64,000 nucleotides of DNA from Flavobacterium sp. UBA7663. Its GTDB lineage: Bacteria; Bacteroidota; Bacteroidia; Flavobacteriales; Flavobacteriaceae. Made by a program: the position numbers and the translations under genes. Below, piece after piece: positions 28,101 to 35,099 of the stretch. The stretch lies in assembly GCF_002483315.1 (NCBI RefSeq), contig NZ_DLHR01000028.1, forward strand, positions 124,001 through 188,000, given 5' to 3'. Position 1 is the stretch's first letter, and each line of letters begins with the position of its first letter. The notes beneath the pieces were generated by a model. The model had not been told where the DNA came from and ran no database searches. It was given only the letters and a program-made list of their open reading frames with translations.

Positions 28101-28825
28101 AAAGCATTTGGTTTGTCAGAAACTGAATGTTTACGAAGTATTGAAGCAAATTCGTGAAATATTTTGGTGCTTTCCGCTTCGTCTAATTCTTTTAAATCTG
28201 CTTTTGTAAATTTTTTACTTTTAAAATCATAAGGCTCATTTTCCCAAACACCTTGATGTTTTGTATTCTTATTCCAAATAGCATAAAAATCTTTTACAGT
28301 TGGTGCAAGTCTATGTTCTTCTTCAATCTTTACAATTTCATTTTTGTAAATAATATTGTCTTTATCCAGTTTAGACGCATAAAGCATTAATATCTCAGCA
28401 CTTTTATCTTGCTGAAAATAAGAAAAAAGTTGACCTCCATCTTTTTTCATTTTCTTTAATTCGTCATCAAACTCTTTTCCAAAAGTTTTACATTCAATCA
28501 TTAAGTAAGCCTTGTCTTCATTCTTAACAAGAATATCAAGTCTTCCTTTTTCTTGACGACCAAGTTTCCATGTAGGTTCAAGAATTATATTTTCGGGTTT
28601 ATAACCTTTTTCAAGAAGTCTATTTACACATTCCAGCACAACGAAATTTTCAGCTTGTGAATGGTTTTGAGTTGTTTTGCTTTCGCAAATAATTTTATCT
28701 CCGTAGTTTATAATTTCTTTATGGAAATCAATTTCTATAATATAACCATCTGGATATTTTTTTATAAAAACATCCTTTGCATTTTCTTTTGGCTGAAAAC
28801 CAATTACTTGCAATAAGTTTTTCAT
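25145..28825 (-). CDS. Single-chain restriction-modification enzyme (nuclease, N6-adenine methylase and two specificity domains)
   Basis: The 1226-residue protein joins all functions of a restriction-modification system. An N-terminal PD-(D/E)XK-type nuclease has Glu83, Asp97 (GRLDILV) and Glu111-Cys-Lys113. A helical linker leads to a gamma-type adenine methylase: GQYFTPPP (383-390), SAM motif DYAAGSGHF (421-429) and catalytic NPPY (541-544). Two HsdS-like target-recognition domains follow (about 864-1012 and 1060-1186), each closed by a repeated helix (IQKKIVSEIE and EQQKIVSEIE). This layout is that of type IIG enzymes with a built-in S subunit, probably reading a bipartite site. No separate hsdR or hsdS gene is nearby. 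It stands alone among housekeeping genes and was probably acquired. Confidence 0.9.
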   Translation of the reverse strand: MKNLLQVIGFQPKENAKDVFIKKYPDGYIIEIDFHKEIINYGDKIICESKTTQNHSQAENFVVLECVNRLLEKGYKPENIILEPTWKLGRQEKGRLDILVKNEDKAYLMIECKTFGKEFDDELKKMKKDGGQLFSYFQQDKSAEILMLYASKLDKDNIIYKNEIVKIEEEHRLAPTVKDFYAIWNKNTKHQGVWENEPYDFKSKKFTKADLKELDEAESTKIFHEFASILRKHSVSDKPNAFNKIFNLFLAKLYDEAKRENDELEFHWREDDNAVDFQVRLINLHKDGLFAFLQKEIEGIDEKDFKANSPEELLEKKKKVLKFNNILAIKEVLDDASFDENQRVLKDVVKLLEKYQIRYPRKQQHLSDFFEKLLTTGLKQEVGQYFTPPPITKFIVRSIPIKQMIEKEVNKEAPELPAIIDYAAGSGHFITEAMEEYQDIINAFKEEEMKNFFPKAVKQVKSWQADPYEWAAKYVYGIEKDYRLVKVAKVGCYFYGDGVAQIIHGDGLDSFKTSKTYKGLLKDNTNLEDSTKAKFSLVLSNPPYSVNDCKDDLEYIGAQNDFTLYSYLSEKSKDIECLFVERTKHLLKDDGIAAIVLPSSILNNTGIQTKTREIILQYFDIVAIAELGGNTFMATNTNTVTLFLKRKSNQESIRLKYYVNKFCAEFIDNTINQIEKPISKYVNYVWENISFDDYISLLKKEPNKTVSEHEIYREYRKKIKAKKDNEFWDKLIETEKDKLLHFIIAYNQKNIVLVKSGEKDAEKKFIGYYFSDRRGSEGMHPIQGGKTIDECTSLYNIEDINDLTKASSYIYNAFIGNCNLEIAKNLKDNVSYIDLLDMLTFDRAEFHKELKLSVKKKVKIESKWEIAKLNQLVSLVRGASPRPIKEFLTEEKNGVNWIKIGDVKPNSKFITDTKEKITITGADKSRYVKKGDFILSNSMSFGRPYIMEIEGCIHDGWLLLSDFTSKLNKDYLYYILSDKIVQDQFISAASGGTSVDNLNIEKVAHTEIPLPPLDIQKKIVSEIEVLEAKEQKAKEEIEKGKETIVNLFNQVESKADKTVRLSDENIFQVSIGKRVLKNEFVENGKIPVYSANVIEPFGSIDKLLIKDFRKPSVLWGIDGDWMVNHLPKDYPFYPTDHCGVLRVKDNSINEKYLAFILEKEGKAFEFSRTKRASIDRIQGIKIAVPPIAEQQKIVSEIEKIEAKIKVLETEIAEIPKQKETILKKYL

Positions 28826-28851
28826 ATTATATTAATTACAATTAGTAACGC

Positions 28852-28859
28852 CAAAAATA
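28852..28859 (-). promoter_or_regulatory. -7 promoter box of the R-M gene (TATTTTTG)
   Basis: Reads TATTTTTG on the minus strand 27 bases upstream of the ATG; the predicted leader is about 22 bases. The R-M gene therefore appears to have its own promoter downstream of the rng terminator. Confidence 0.5.
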
Positions 28860-28915
28860 TAACATTTTTTTTTTAATTTTCATGCAAGTTATATAAAAAT
28901 ATTAAATACATATAA

Positions 28916-28950
28916 ACAAAAAAACCGCCAATCTTTCGAAAGGCGGTTTT
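28916..28950 (-). terminator. Terminator of rng
   Basis: Arms AAAACCGCC (28921-28929) and GGCGGTTTT (28942-28950) with loop AATCTTTCGAAA form a strong hairpin with flanking A and T tracts. It follows the rng stop on the minus strand. It shares nearly all bases with the hairpin at 25108-25141, in the same orientation. Confidence 0.8.
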
Positions 28951-28975
28951 TTATTTTTACAGGATACATCCCATA

Positions 28976-30526
28976 TTATTTTACTATAATTTCATTTCCT
29001 TCTTTGTCAAGGAAGTGAAATTCTAGATACGTGTAAGCGTCACGAGGTATAATTTTCACCCATTTCTTATATTCGAAAAACCATTTCGAACGTAATGATG
29101 GAAAACCTTTTGTAAGGTATGCTGCCACAAACGGATGCACGTTAAGTACAACTTTTTTATGGTCTTTTATAATGCGTTCAAGGTCAGACGCTATTTTGTC
29201 GATAATTAAAATTGGAGCTTCAATTTCCCCATGTTCATTGTTAGGGTCTTCTTCTCTTGTTTTAATATTAACTTCTGGTCTAACTCTTTGTCTAGTTATT
29301 TGAATTAATCCAAATTTGCTAGGAGGCAAGATTTTATGCTTGGCCTTATCGTCACTCATTTCTTCTCTTAAGAAGTCATACAATACTTTGCGGTTTTCTG
29401 GATTTTGCATATCAATGAAATCCACCACAATAATTCCGCCCATGTCTCTAAGTCTTAACTGACGTGCAATTTCAGCTGCAGCAATCATGTTAACTTCTAG
29501 AGCAGTATCTTCTTGGCTAGTTGCTTTGCTTGAACGATTTCCACTGTTAACGTCTATAACGTGTAAAGCTTCTGTATGTTCAATAATTAAATAAGCACCT
29601 TTGCTCATGGAAACTGTTTTTCCAAAAGACGTTTTTATTTGTCGTTCAATATTGTATTTCTCAAAAAGAGGCAAGTCTTTTGACTGATAGTGTTTTACGA
29701 TAGACACTTTATCGGGAGCTATTTCTTGCAAATACTCCTTCGTTTCTAAATACAAATCTTCGTCATCTACATGTATACAAGAAAATGTATCGTTAAATAC
29801 ATCTCTTAAAATAGAGGAAGCTTTGTTTAACTCTCCTAAGACTTTTGATGGATGAGGCGCCGTTTGTAAACGTCTGCTCATCGACATCCATCTTTCAAGG
29901 AGTGTTTGTAGATCTTTATCAAGTTCGGCTACTTTTTTGCCTTCGGCTACTGTTCGCACAATAACACCGAATCCTTTTGGTTTAATAGATTGAACTAGTC
30001 GTTTTAATCGGTCTTTTTCTTCTCTTGATTCTATTTTTTGTGAAACAGAAACTCGGTCTGAAAAAGGAACTAAAACCACATATCTTCCAGCTAAAGAAAT
30101 CTCAGAACTAATTCTGGGACCTTTTGTAGAGATTGGTTCTTTTACTACTTGAACTAAAATCGACTGATTTGGACTTAAGATATCTGTTATCGTCCCATCT
30201 TTGTTGATTTCAGCTTCAAAAGGAAAATTTTTGAGTGAATAATCTTTTATTTTACCTGCGCTTACAAGTTTAATGAATTTCATTAAAGAAGGAAGATTTG
30301 GACCTAAATCATGATAATGCAAAAAAGCATCTTTTTCATGACCTAAATTCACAAAAGCGGCATTTAAGCCGGCAACTGGTTTACGGATTTTGGCAATAAA
30401 AATATCACCTACCGCAAAATTGCTTTGCTTTTCTTCTTCTTTGTGTAATTCAATTAGTTTTCCATCTTTTAATAAGGCAAAATCTACAGCGTCTGAACCT
30501 GATCGAATAATTAACTCTTTGTTCAT
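28976..30526 (-). CDS. rng: Ribonuclease G (Rne/Rng family)
   Basis: The roughly 516-residue endoribonuclease has an N-terminal S1 RNA-binding region (VGDIFIAKIRKPVAGLNAAFVNLG), then the catalytic core with the two metal-binding Asp motifs VIDVNSG and IVVDFIDM, and a TRQRVRPE stretch. It lacks the long C-terminal scaffold of RNase E, so RNase G is the better name. It processes rRNA and turns over mRNA. ATG at 30526 (MNKELIIRS) is taken over one three codons upstream because homologues begin MNKEL. The gene follows hup and the small COX24 gene. Confidence 0.93.
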   Translation of the reverse strand: MNKELIIRSGSDAVDFALLKDGKLIELHKEEEKQSNFAVGDIFIAKIRKPVAGLNAAFVNLGHEKDAFLHYHDLGPNLPSLMKFIKLVSAGKIKDYSLKNFPFEAEINKDGTITDILSPNQSILVQVVKEPISTKGPRISSEISLAGRYVVLVPFSDRVSVSQKIESREEKDRLKRLVQSIKPKGFGVIVRTVAEGKKVAELDKDLQTLLERWMSMSRRLQTAPHPSKVLGELNKASSILRDVFNDTFSCIHVDDEDLYLETKEYLQEIAPDKVSIVKHYQSKDLPLFEKYNIERQIKTSFGKTVSMSKGAYLIIEHTEALHVIDVNSGNRSSKATSQEDTALEVNMIAAAEIARQLRLRDMGGIIVVDFIDMQNPENRKVLYDFLREEMSDDKAKHKILPPSKFGLIQITRQRVRPEVNIKTREEDPNNEHGEIEAPILIIDKIASDLERIIKDHKKVVLNVHPFVAAYLTKGFPSLRSKWFFEYKKWVKIIPRDAYTYLEFHFLDKEGNEIIVK

Positions 30527-30568
30527 GCAGTACATTTTTATCTGTTTGTGCTGGGTGCTTGGTGTTTT

Positions 30569-30617
30569 GATGTTTGATGTTTATAATACACCCATCATCT
30601 AACGTCCATCATCTAAC
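30569..30617. repeat. Intergenic phrase repeat, GATGTTT and CCATCATCTAAC words
   Basis: GATGTTT occurs twice in tandem (30569-30582). The 12-base word CCATCATCTAAC occurs at 30592-30603 and 30606-30617, and is partly complementary to the GATG words. It sits in the leader region upstream of rng. The remaining gap to 30711 holds an AATCAAT/AATTGATT hairpin (about 30664-30684) and nothing coding. Confidence 0.6.
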
Positions 30618-30711
30618 ATTTTCACAGATGGATTAAATAATAATTTTACAGGATTTTTCCCGATAATCAATGTAGAATTGATTGTTTTCAATGAACTTTT
30701 TTTTCTAAAAA

Positions 30712-30740
30712 AGAAAAAGTAGTTTTAAACTACTTTTTCT
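30712..30740 (-). terminator. Hairpin terminator overlapping the end of the COX24-type gene
   Basis: Perfect 14-base arms (30712-30725 and 30727-30740) around a single base form a near-complete palindrome. On the minus strand the first arm includes the last codons and stop of the small ribosomal-protein gene, and a T-rich tract follows the second arm. Confidence 0.65.
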
Positions 30741-30822
30741 TTTTATGACGGTTTGCTCTCGCTCTTTTCTTACGTTTGTGAGTTGCTACCTTATGTCTTT
30801 TTCTTTTTTTACCACTTGGCAT
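30730..30822 (-). CDS. AURKAIP1/COX24-domain small basic protein (30 residues)
   Basis: The gene encodes MPSGKKRKRHKVATHKR and then a further 13 residues, almost all Lys, Arg and His, ending in KKKK. This composition, length and the PSGKKRKRHK start match the small Bacteroidota proteins annotated as AURKAIP1/COX24 domain, related to mitochondrial mS38 and mycobacterial bS22, a peptide of the small ribosomal subunit. ATG at 30822; stop TAG at 30732-30730. It lies 32 bases downstream of hup on the same strand, so the two are probably co-transcribed. Its stop codon is inside the terminator stem. Confidence 0.85.
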   Translation of the reverse strand: MPSGKKRKRHKVATHKRKKRARANRHKKKK

Positions 30823-30854
30823 AACATGTTGGTGTTTAGATTAATAATTTATTT

Positions 30855-31148
30855 TTATACTGTAACTTCTGTTTTTTCTTTAACGCTTTCTACAAACACT
30901 TTAGCAGGTTTAAATGCTGGAATGTTGTGTGCAGGAATTTTAATTGTAGTGTTTTTAGAAATGTTTCTTCCTGTTTTTTCAGCTCTTGTTTTGATGATAA
31001 AACTACCAAAACCTCTTAAATAAACATTGTCACCAGTTTCTAATGAGTTTTTTACTTCTTCCATAAAAGTCTCAACAGTTGCTTGAACATCTCCTTTTTC
31101 AAGACCTAATTTTTCTGAAATTTTCGCTACGATATCTGCTTTCGTCAT
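30855..31148 (-). CDS. hup: HU/IHF family DNA-binding protein
   Basis: The 97-residue protein has the HU fold: helical N-terminus (MTKADIVAKISEKLGL), the GDNVYLRGFGSFIIKTR turn and strands, and the DNA-minor-groove arm with RAEKTGRNISKNTTIKIPAH followed by FKPAK. It bends and compacts DNA as a homodimer. A strong promoter with both boxes precedes it, as expected for an abundant nucleoid protein. The COX24-type gene follows. Confidence 0.95.
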   Translation of the reverse strand: MTKADIVAKISEKLGLEKGDVQATVETFMEEVKNSLETGDNVYLRGFGSFIIKTRAEKTGRNISKNTTIKIPAHNIPAFKPAKVFVESVKEKTEVTV

Positions 31149-31189
31149 TTTCTTTCGTATTTAATATATTGTGTATTTTTTTGAGTTTG

Positions 31190-31221
31190 CAAATATAAGA
31201 ATTAAAAAAACAATAAATCAA
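31190..31221 (-). promoter_or_regulatory. Promoter of hup
   Basis: The -7 box TATATTTG (31197-31190) and -33 TTG (31221-31219) are spaced by 21 bases on the minus strand, giving a leader near 38 bases. Confidence 0.6.
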
Positions 31222-31254
31222 TCATAATTGATTAAATTTTAATTACTAAAGATT

Positions 31255-31262
31255 TATTTTTG
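31255..31262 (+). promoter_or_regulatory. -7 promoter box of mutY (TATTTTTG)
   Basis: TATTTTTG lies 17 bases before the mutY ATG; the predicted leader is about 12 bases. It is divergent from the hup promoter. Confidence 0.5.
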
Positions 31263-31279
31263 TTGTCCAATAAAAAAAC

Positions 31280-32329
31280 ATGGAATTTTCTAACTCTTTA
31301 ATTCATTGGTATTTACAAAATAAGCGCAATTTACCATGGCGAAACACTACAAATCCATACCCGATTTGGCTCTCAGAAATTATGCTGCAACAGACGCGTG
31401 TGGCACAAGGTTTGCCTTATTTTTTGTCTTTTACTGATGCTTTTCCGACAATTTTTGACCTAGCAAATGCCGATGAAGAACAAGTTTTAAAATTATGGCA
31501 AGGCCTAGGTTATTATTCCAGAGCCAGAAACTTACATGCTACAGCAAAACACATTGCTTTTGAATTAAACGGAGAATTCCCGCCTACATATAAAGAATTA
31601 CTAAAACTTAAAGGAGTTGGCGAATATACCGCAGCAGCTATTGCTTCTTTTTCGTACAACGAACCTGTTGCGGTTTTAGATGGTAATGTTTTCAGAGTTT
31701 TGAGTCGTTACTTTAATGTAGATAGCGACATTTCCTTGCCAAAAACTAAAACAGAATTCCAACAATTAGCGCAAGAAGTTTTAGATAAAAAAAATCCAGC
31801 TTTGTTTAATCAGGCGATTATGGAATTTGGTGCGCTGCAATGTGTTCCAAAAAATCCGGATTGTAATTCTTGTGTTTTAAATTCGAGTTGTGCGGCTCTT
31901 CAACATAAAAAAGTTTCAGAATTACCTGTAAAGTCAAAGAAAACAAAAGTAACAAATCGCTATTTGAATTATTTGATTTTGAAAGATTCGGATTCGAATT
32001 ATATTGTACAAAAACGCGAAGGAAAAGGAATTTGGGAAAATTTATACGAGTTTCCAGTTTTAGAAACCGAGATACAGTTGAGCGAAAACGAAATTATTGA
32101 ACAGGTTTCTAAAATGCAATTCTACAACGAGAAACCTTCAGAAATTTTGATTTTACAAAACGAAATCACGCTTCATAAATTATCGCATCAGCATTTGCAT
32201 ATTCGTTTTTTCGAACTTCGTTTTACTTCGAAATTACCTGATTCAAAACCTTTTACAGCAATACAAAAATTGCCTTTTCCAATTGTAATTCATAATTTTA
32301 TGGTTGCAAATTATTGTAATTCACTTTAA
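31280..32329 (+). CDS. mutY: A/G-specific adenine glycosylase MutY
   Basis: The 349-residue DNA repair enzyme removes adenine mispaired with 8-oxoguanine. It has the helix-hairpin-helix glycosylase core (EIMLQQTRV with catalytic Glu, LKGVGEYTAAAIASF, VAVLDGNVFRVL with the catalytic Asp), the 4Fe-4S loop CVPKNPDCNSCVLNSSC (Cys spacing 6-2-5), and a C-terminal NUDIX-like 8-oxoG recognition domain. It heads the mutY-ssb-gldE-gldD cluster, a linkage known from gliding flavobacteria. Confidence 0.95.
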   Translation: MEFSNSLIHWYLQNKRNLPWRNTTNPYPIWLSEIMLQQTRVAQGLPYFLSFTDAFPTIFDLANADEEQVLKLWQGLGYYSRARNLHATAKHIAFELNGEFPPTYKELLKLKGVGEYTAAAIASFSYNEPVAVLDGNVFRVLSRYFNVDSDISLPKTKTEFQQLAQEVLDKKNPALFNQAIMEFGALQCVPKNPDCNSCVLNSSCAALQHKKVSELPVKSKKTKVTNRYLNYLILKDSDSNYIVQKREGKGIWENLYEFPVLETEIQLSENEIIEQVSKMQFYNEKPSEILILQNEITLHKLSHQHLHIRFFELRFTSKLPDSKPFTAIQKLPFPIVIHNFMVANYCNSL

Positions 32330-32342
32330 ATTACTATTTTTG
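32314..32342 (+). promoter_or_regulatory. Promoter of ssb, overlapping the mutY stop region
   Basis: A -33 TTG (32314-32316) and a -7 TATTTTTG (32335-32342) are spaced by 18 bases. The elements straddle the mutY stop codon, so ssb-gldE-gldD can be transcribed without mutY. Confidence 0.55.
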
Positions 32343-32367
32343 ATTAACCCTAAAACAATTACAAGCC

Positions 32368-32769
32368 ATGAACGGAACATTAAATAAGGTAATATTGATA
32401 GGTCATCTAGGTGACGAAGTGAAAATGCACTACTTCGAAGGAGGTAATTGCATTGGACGTTTTCCATTAGCGACAAACGAAGTATATATCAATAAAACTA
32501 CTGGAGAAAAAATAACCTCTACAGAATGGCACAACATTGTCGTTCGTAATAAAGCAGCTGAAATCTGTGAAAAATATCTTTCTAAAGGAGATAAAATTTA
32601 CATTGAAGGACGAATTAAATCGCGTCAATGGCAAGCTGAAGACGGTGCAACAAAATACACTACTGAAATTCAGGTGACCGAATTTACATTCTTAACGACT
32701 AAGAAAGATACAGACTTAAGTAAATCTTCTTTACCAACAGGTAGCGCACCAGATGATTTTAATGTTTAA
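32368..32769 (+). CDS. ssb: Single-stranded DNA-binding protein
   Basis: The 133-residue protein has a standard OB fold (NKVILIGHLGDEVKMHYF, STEWHNIVVRNKAAEICEKYL, GDKIYIEGRIKSRQW). It coats single-stranded DNA during replication and repair. The tail is very short and ends SAPDDFNV, an acidic tip that lacks the common DDLPF partner-binding ending. It precedes gldE by 15 bases. Confidence 0.94.
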   Translation: MNGTLNKVILIGHLGDEVKMHYFEGGNCIGRFPLATNEVYINKTTGEKITSTEWHNIVVRNKAAEICEKYLSKGDKIYIEGRIKSRQWQAEDGATKYTTEIQVTEFTFLTTKKDTDLSKSSLPTGSAPDDFNV

Positions 32770-32784
32770 CTAAATTGATTTAAT

Positions 32785-34074
32785 TTGGATCCTGATCCTG
32801 CCAGTTTACTTCACACGATAGATTTTGAATTCCTTTTTGGAATAATCGCAATTGTTATATTGCTAGCTTGTTCTGCCTTTATTTCGGGTTCTGAAGTAGC
32901 CCTTTTTTCTTTGTCTCAAAAAGATGTTGACGAAATACAGAATAAAGATTTCAACAAAGGAACTCTTATTTCCAGATTATTAGAAAAACCTAAGAAATTA
33001 CTAGCTACTATTTTGGTGGCCAATAATTTTGTAAATATTGCTATTGTAATCATTTTCTCTTCTTTTAGTGGACGATTATTTAATGGAATTGAATCTTCTG
33101 TTTTACGATTTGTTTTAGAAGTTGTAGTGGTTACGTTTTTCATTTTACTTTTTGGAGAAGTTTTACCTAAAATTTATGCTAATCGAAATAATATGGATTT
33201 TTCCCAAAAAGTGGTAATTCCTATTTCGATTTTGAATAATGTTTTATCGCCTATTAGTGTTCCCATGCGAAATGGAATTCTTTTTATTGAAAAGAAATTG
33301 AATGTGCAAAAAGGGAATTTTTCGGTAAACCAACTTTCACAAGCGTTAGAATTGACTTCACAATCGGACACAACTGATGGCGAACAGAAGATTTTGGAAG
33401 GTATTGTAACTTTTGGAAATACCGAAGTGCGTCAGGTAATGAGTCCGAGAATTGATGTTTTTGCTTTAAATATTGAAGAAACTTTCGAAGAAATAATGCC
33501 GAAAATTGTCGAAAAAGGCTATTCTCGAATTCCAGTTTATAGAGAAAATATCGACCAAATTGAAGGGATTTTATTTATTAAAGATTTGATTCCACATATT
33601 GATAGTGACAAATTTGATTGGATAAACTTACTTCGTCAACCTTTCTTTGTTCCCGAAAATAAAAAATTAGACGATTTATTGAAAGATTTTCAGGGAATGA
33701 AAAGTCACTTGGCTGTGGTGGTAGATGAATATGGCGGCACTTCTGGAATTATTTCGTTAGAAGATGTTTTGGAAGAAATTGTGGGCGATATTAGTGATGA
33801 ATTTGATGATGAAGATTTGATTTATTCTCAAATTGATGATAAAAATTTCCTGTTTGAAGGTAAAATTAGCTTGAAAGATTTTTATCGAATAATTGATGTG
33901 GATGAAAATGAATTTGAAAGCAAAAAAGGTGAAGCCGAAACTTTAGCTGGTTTCTTACTCGAGATTTCTGGAAATTTCCCAAAGAAAAGACAGAAAATAA
34001 CGTTTCATAATCTTATTTTTACCATCGAAAATGTAGACAAGAGAAGAATAAAACAAATAAAAGTTACGTTATAA
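32785..34074 (+). CDS. gldE: Gliding motility-associated protein GldE
   Basis: The 429-residue membrane protein has a CNNM/DUF21-type transmembrane domain (about residues 15-190), two CBS domains (MSPRIDVFAL to GILFIKDL, then GMKSHLAVVVDEYGGTSGI) and a C-terminal transporter-associated CorC/HlyC domain. The start is TTG at 32785 (MDPDPASLL): no ATG lies near and the sequence from TTG onward is hydrophobically sensible. In gliding flavobacteria gldE is next to gldD, and GldE aids GldD function, which fits the adjacent gene here. Confidence 0.92.
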   Translation: MDPDPASLLHTIDFEFLFGIIAIVILLACSAFISGSEVALFSLSQKDVDEIQNKDFNKGTLISRLLEKPKKLLATILVANNFVNIAIVIIFSSFSGRLFNGIESSVLRFVLEVVVVTFFILLFGEVLPKIYANRNNMDFSQKVVIPISILNNVLSPISVPMRNGILFIEKKLNVQKGNFSVNQLSQALELTSQSDTTDGEQKILEGIVTFGNTEVRQVMSPRIDVFALNIEETFEEIMPKIVEKGYSRIPVYRENIDQIEGILFIKDLIPHIDSDKFDWINLLRQPFFVPENKKLDDLLKDFQGMKSHLAVVVDEYGGTSGIISLEDVLEEIVGDISDEFDDEDLIYSQIDDKNFLFEGKISLKDFYRIIDVDENEFESKKGEAETLAGFLLEISGNFPKKRQKITFHNLIFTIENVDKRRIKQIKVTL

Positions 34075-34079
34075 GAATC

Positions 34080-34637
34080 ATGATACAAAATATAGTAAAA
34101 TTAAGTTGTTTGGGATTATTTTTTGGATTGGTTTCTTGCGGAGACGAAACATTACCAAAACCAAAAGGACATTTGAGTTTGGAATATCCAAAAGCCAAAT
34201 ATTCTAAATTAGATACGGATTGTAGCTTTACTTTTGAGAAAAATGATTTGGCTAACATAAAAGATAAATCATGTGCTTTCGAAATTAATTATCCAAAGAT
34301 GAAAGCTACCATTTATCTAACACACAAACCTGTTAATAATGATATCGATAAATTATTGCGCGATGCTCAAACATTAACTTACAATCATGTGGTTAAAGCG
34401 GATGACATTGTGGAACAACCTTTTATCAATGACAAGAAAAAAGTGTACGGAATGTTTTATGAAGTAGGCGGAAACGCAGCAACAAACGCTCAATTTTACG
34501 TTACAGATAGTACAAAAAACTTTATAGTAGGAAGCGTTTATTTTTACGCAAAACCAAATTTTGATTCTATTTTACCCGCAGCAAATTATCTAAAAGAAGA
34601 TATGCGAAGAATTTTGGAAACATTAGAATGGAAATAA
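34080..34637 (+). CDS. gldD: Gliding motility lipoprotein GldD
   Basis: The 185-residue protein has a lipobox ending LVSC with lipidated Cys20, then KPKGHLSLEYPKAKYSKLDTDCSF, the characteristic GldD N-terminus. GldD is one of the Gld proteins needed for gliding and T9SS function; its exact biochemical role is not known. It starts 5 bases after gldE and is followed by a strong terminator, so it closes the operon. Confidence 0.95.
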   Translation: MIQNIVKLSCLGLFFGLVSCGDETLPKPKGHLSLEYPKAKYSKLDTDCSFTFEKNDLANIKDKSCAFEINYPKMKATIYLTHKPVNNDIDKLLRDAQTLTYNHVVKADDIVEQPFINDKKKVYGMFYEVGGNAATNAQFYVTDSTKNFIVGSVYFYAKPNFDSILPAANYLKEDMRRILETLEWK

Positions 34638-34640
34638 AAA

Positions 34641-34672
34641 AAACGCCCTGAAATTCTCAGGGCGTTTTTTTA
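34641..34672. terminator. Bidirectional terminator after gldD
   Basis: Perfect 10-base arms AAACGCCCTG (34641-34650) and CAGGGCGTTT (34658-34667) with a 7-base loop and flanking A and T tracts lie between two convergent genes. Confidence 0.88.
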
Positions 34673-35041
34673 TTACATTTTTTTCGACTCCGTTACTTTG
34701 TAAGAATCACCGCCGGCAACACCTTCAATGGTTTTGGTTAACGATTCTAACGATTGCTTTTCAGCATCGAATTTTACAGTTGCAATTTTAGTTTCAAAAT
34801 CTACTACAGCTTGTCCAACACCTTCTTGACCAGCTAATTTGTTTTCGATTGTTTTTGCACAACCCATAGCGCAAGTCATTCCGTCAATAGTAAAACTTGC
34901 CGTTTGCATTTTAGCTAAATCTGCTTCAGAAACCACTTCTTTTTTAGTTTCTTCAACTGCAACTTCTTTGTTTTCTTGTTTGCAACTTGCTAATGAAAGC
35001 GTAATTAAAAGCGCTAAACCAATATTTTTTAAATTTTTCAT
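34673..35041 (-). CDS. Heavy-metal-associated (HMA) domain lipoprotein
   Basis: The 122-residue protein has a lipoprotein signal (MKNLKNIGLALLITLSLASC), an acidic/lysine linker, and a ferredoxin-like HMA domain (ASFTIDGMTCAMGCAKTIE). ATG at 35041 is used because it gives the signal peptide and a -7 box is 43 bases upstream. HMA domains carry copper or related metals. Here the metal loop is CAMGC (CxxxC) rather than the usual CxxC. It probably sits in the periplasm; no P-type ATPase or other metal gene is next to it. Confidence 0.85.
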   Translation of the reverse strand: MKNLKNIGLALLITLSLASCKQENKEVAVEETKKEVVSEADLAKMQTASFTIDGMTCAMGCAKTIENKLAGQEGVGQAVVDFETKIATVKFDAEKQSLESLTKTIEGVAGGDSYKVTESKKM

Positions 35042-35083
35042 ACGAACAAATGTTAAATTAAAAGTCTCTAAATAAAGACTATG

Positions 35084-35091
35084 CAAAATTA
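35084..35091 (-). promoter_or_regulatory. -7 promoter box of the HMA lipoprotein gene (TAATTTTG)
   Basis: Reads TAATTTTG on the minus strand, predicting a leader near 38 bases before the ATG at 35041. Confidence 0.45.
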
Positions 35092-35099
35092 CAAAATTT

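Noticed and set aside
25108..28950. The two flanking hairpins considered as insertion-sequence terminal repeats
   Set aside because: They are direct, not inverted, each is a good terminator, and no transposase lies between them.
31280..34637. mutY-ssb-gldE-gldD considered as a new defence or motility system
   Set aside because: This linkage is known from gliding flavobacteria and each gene has a clear family.
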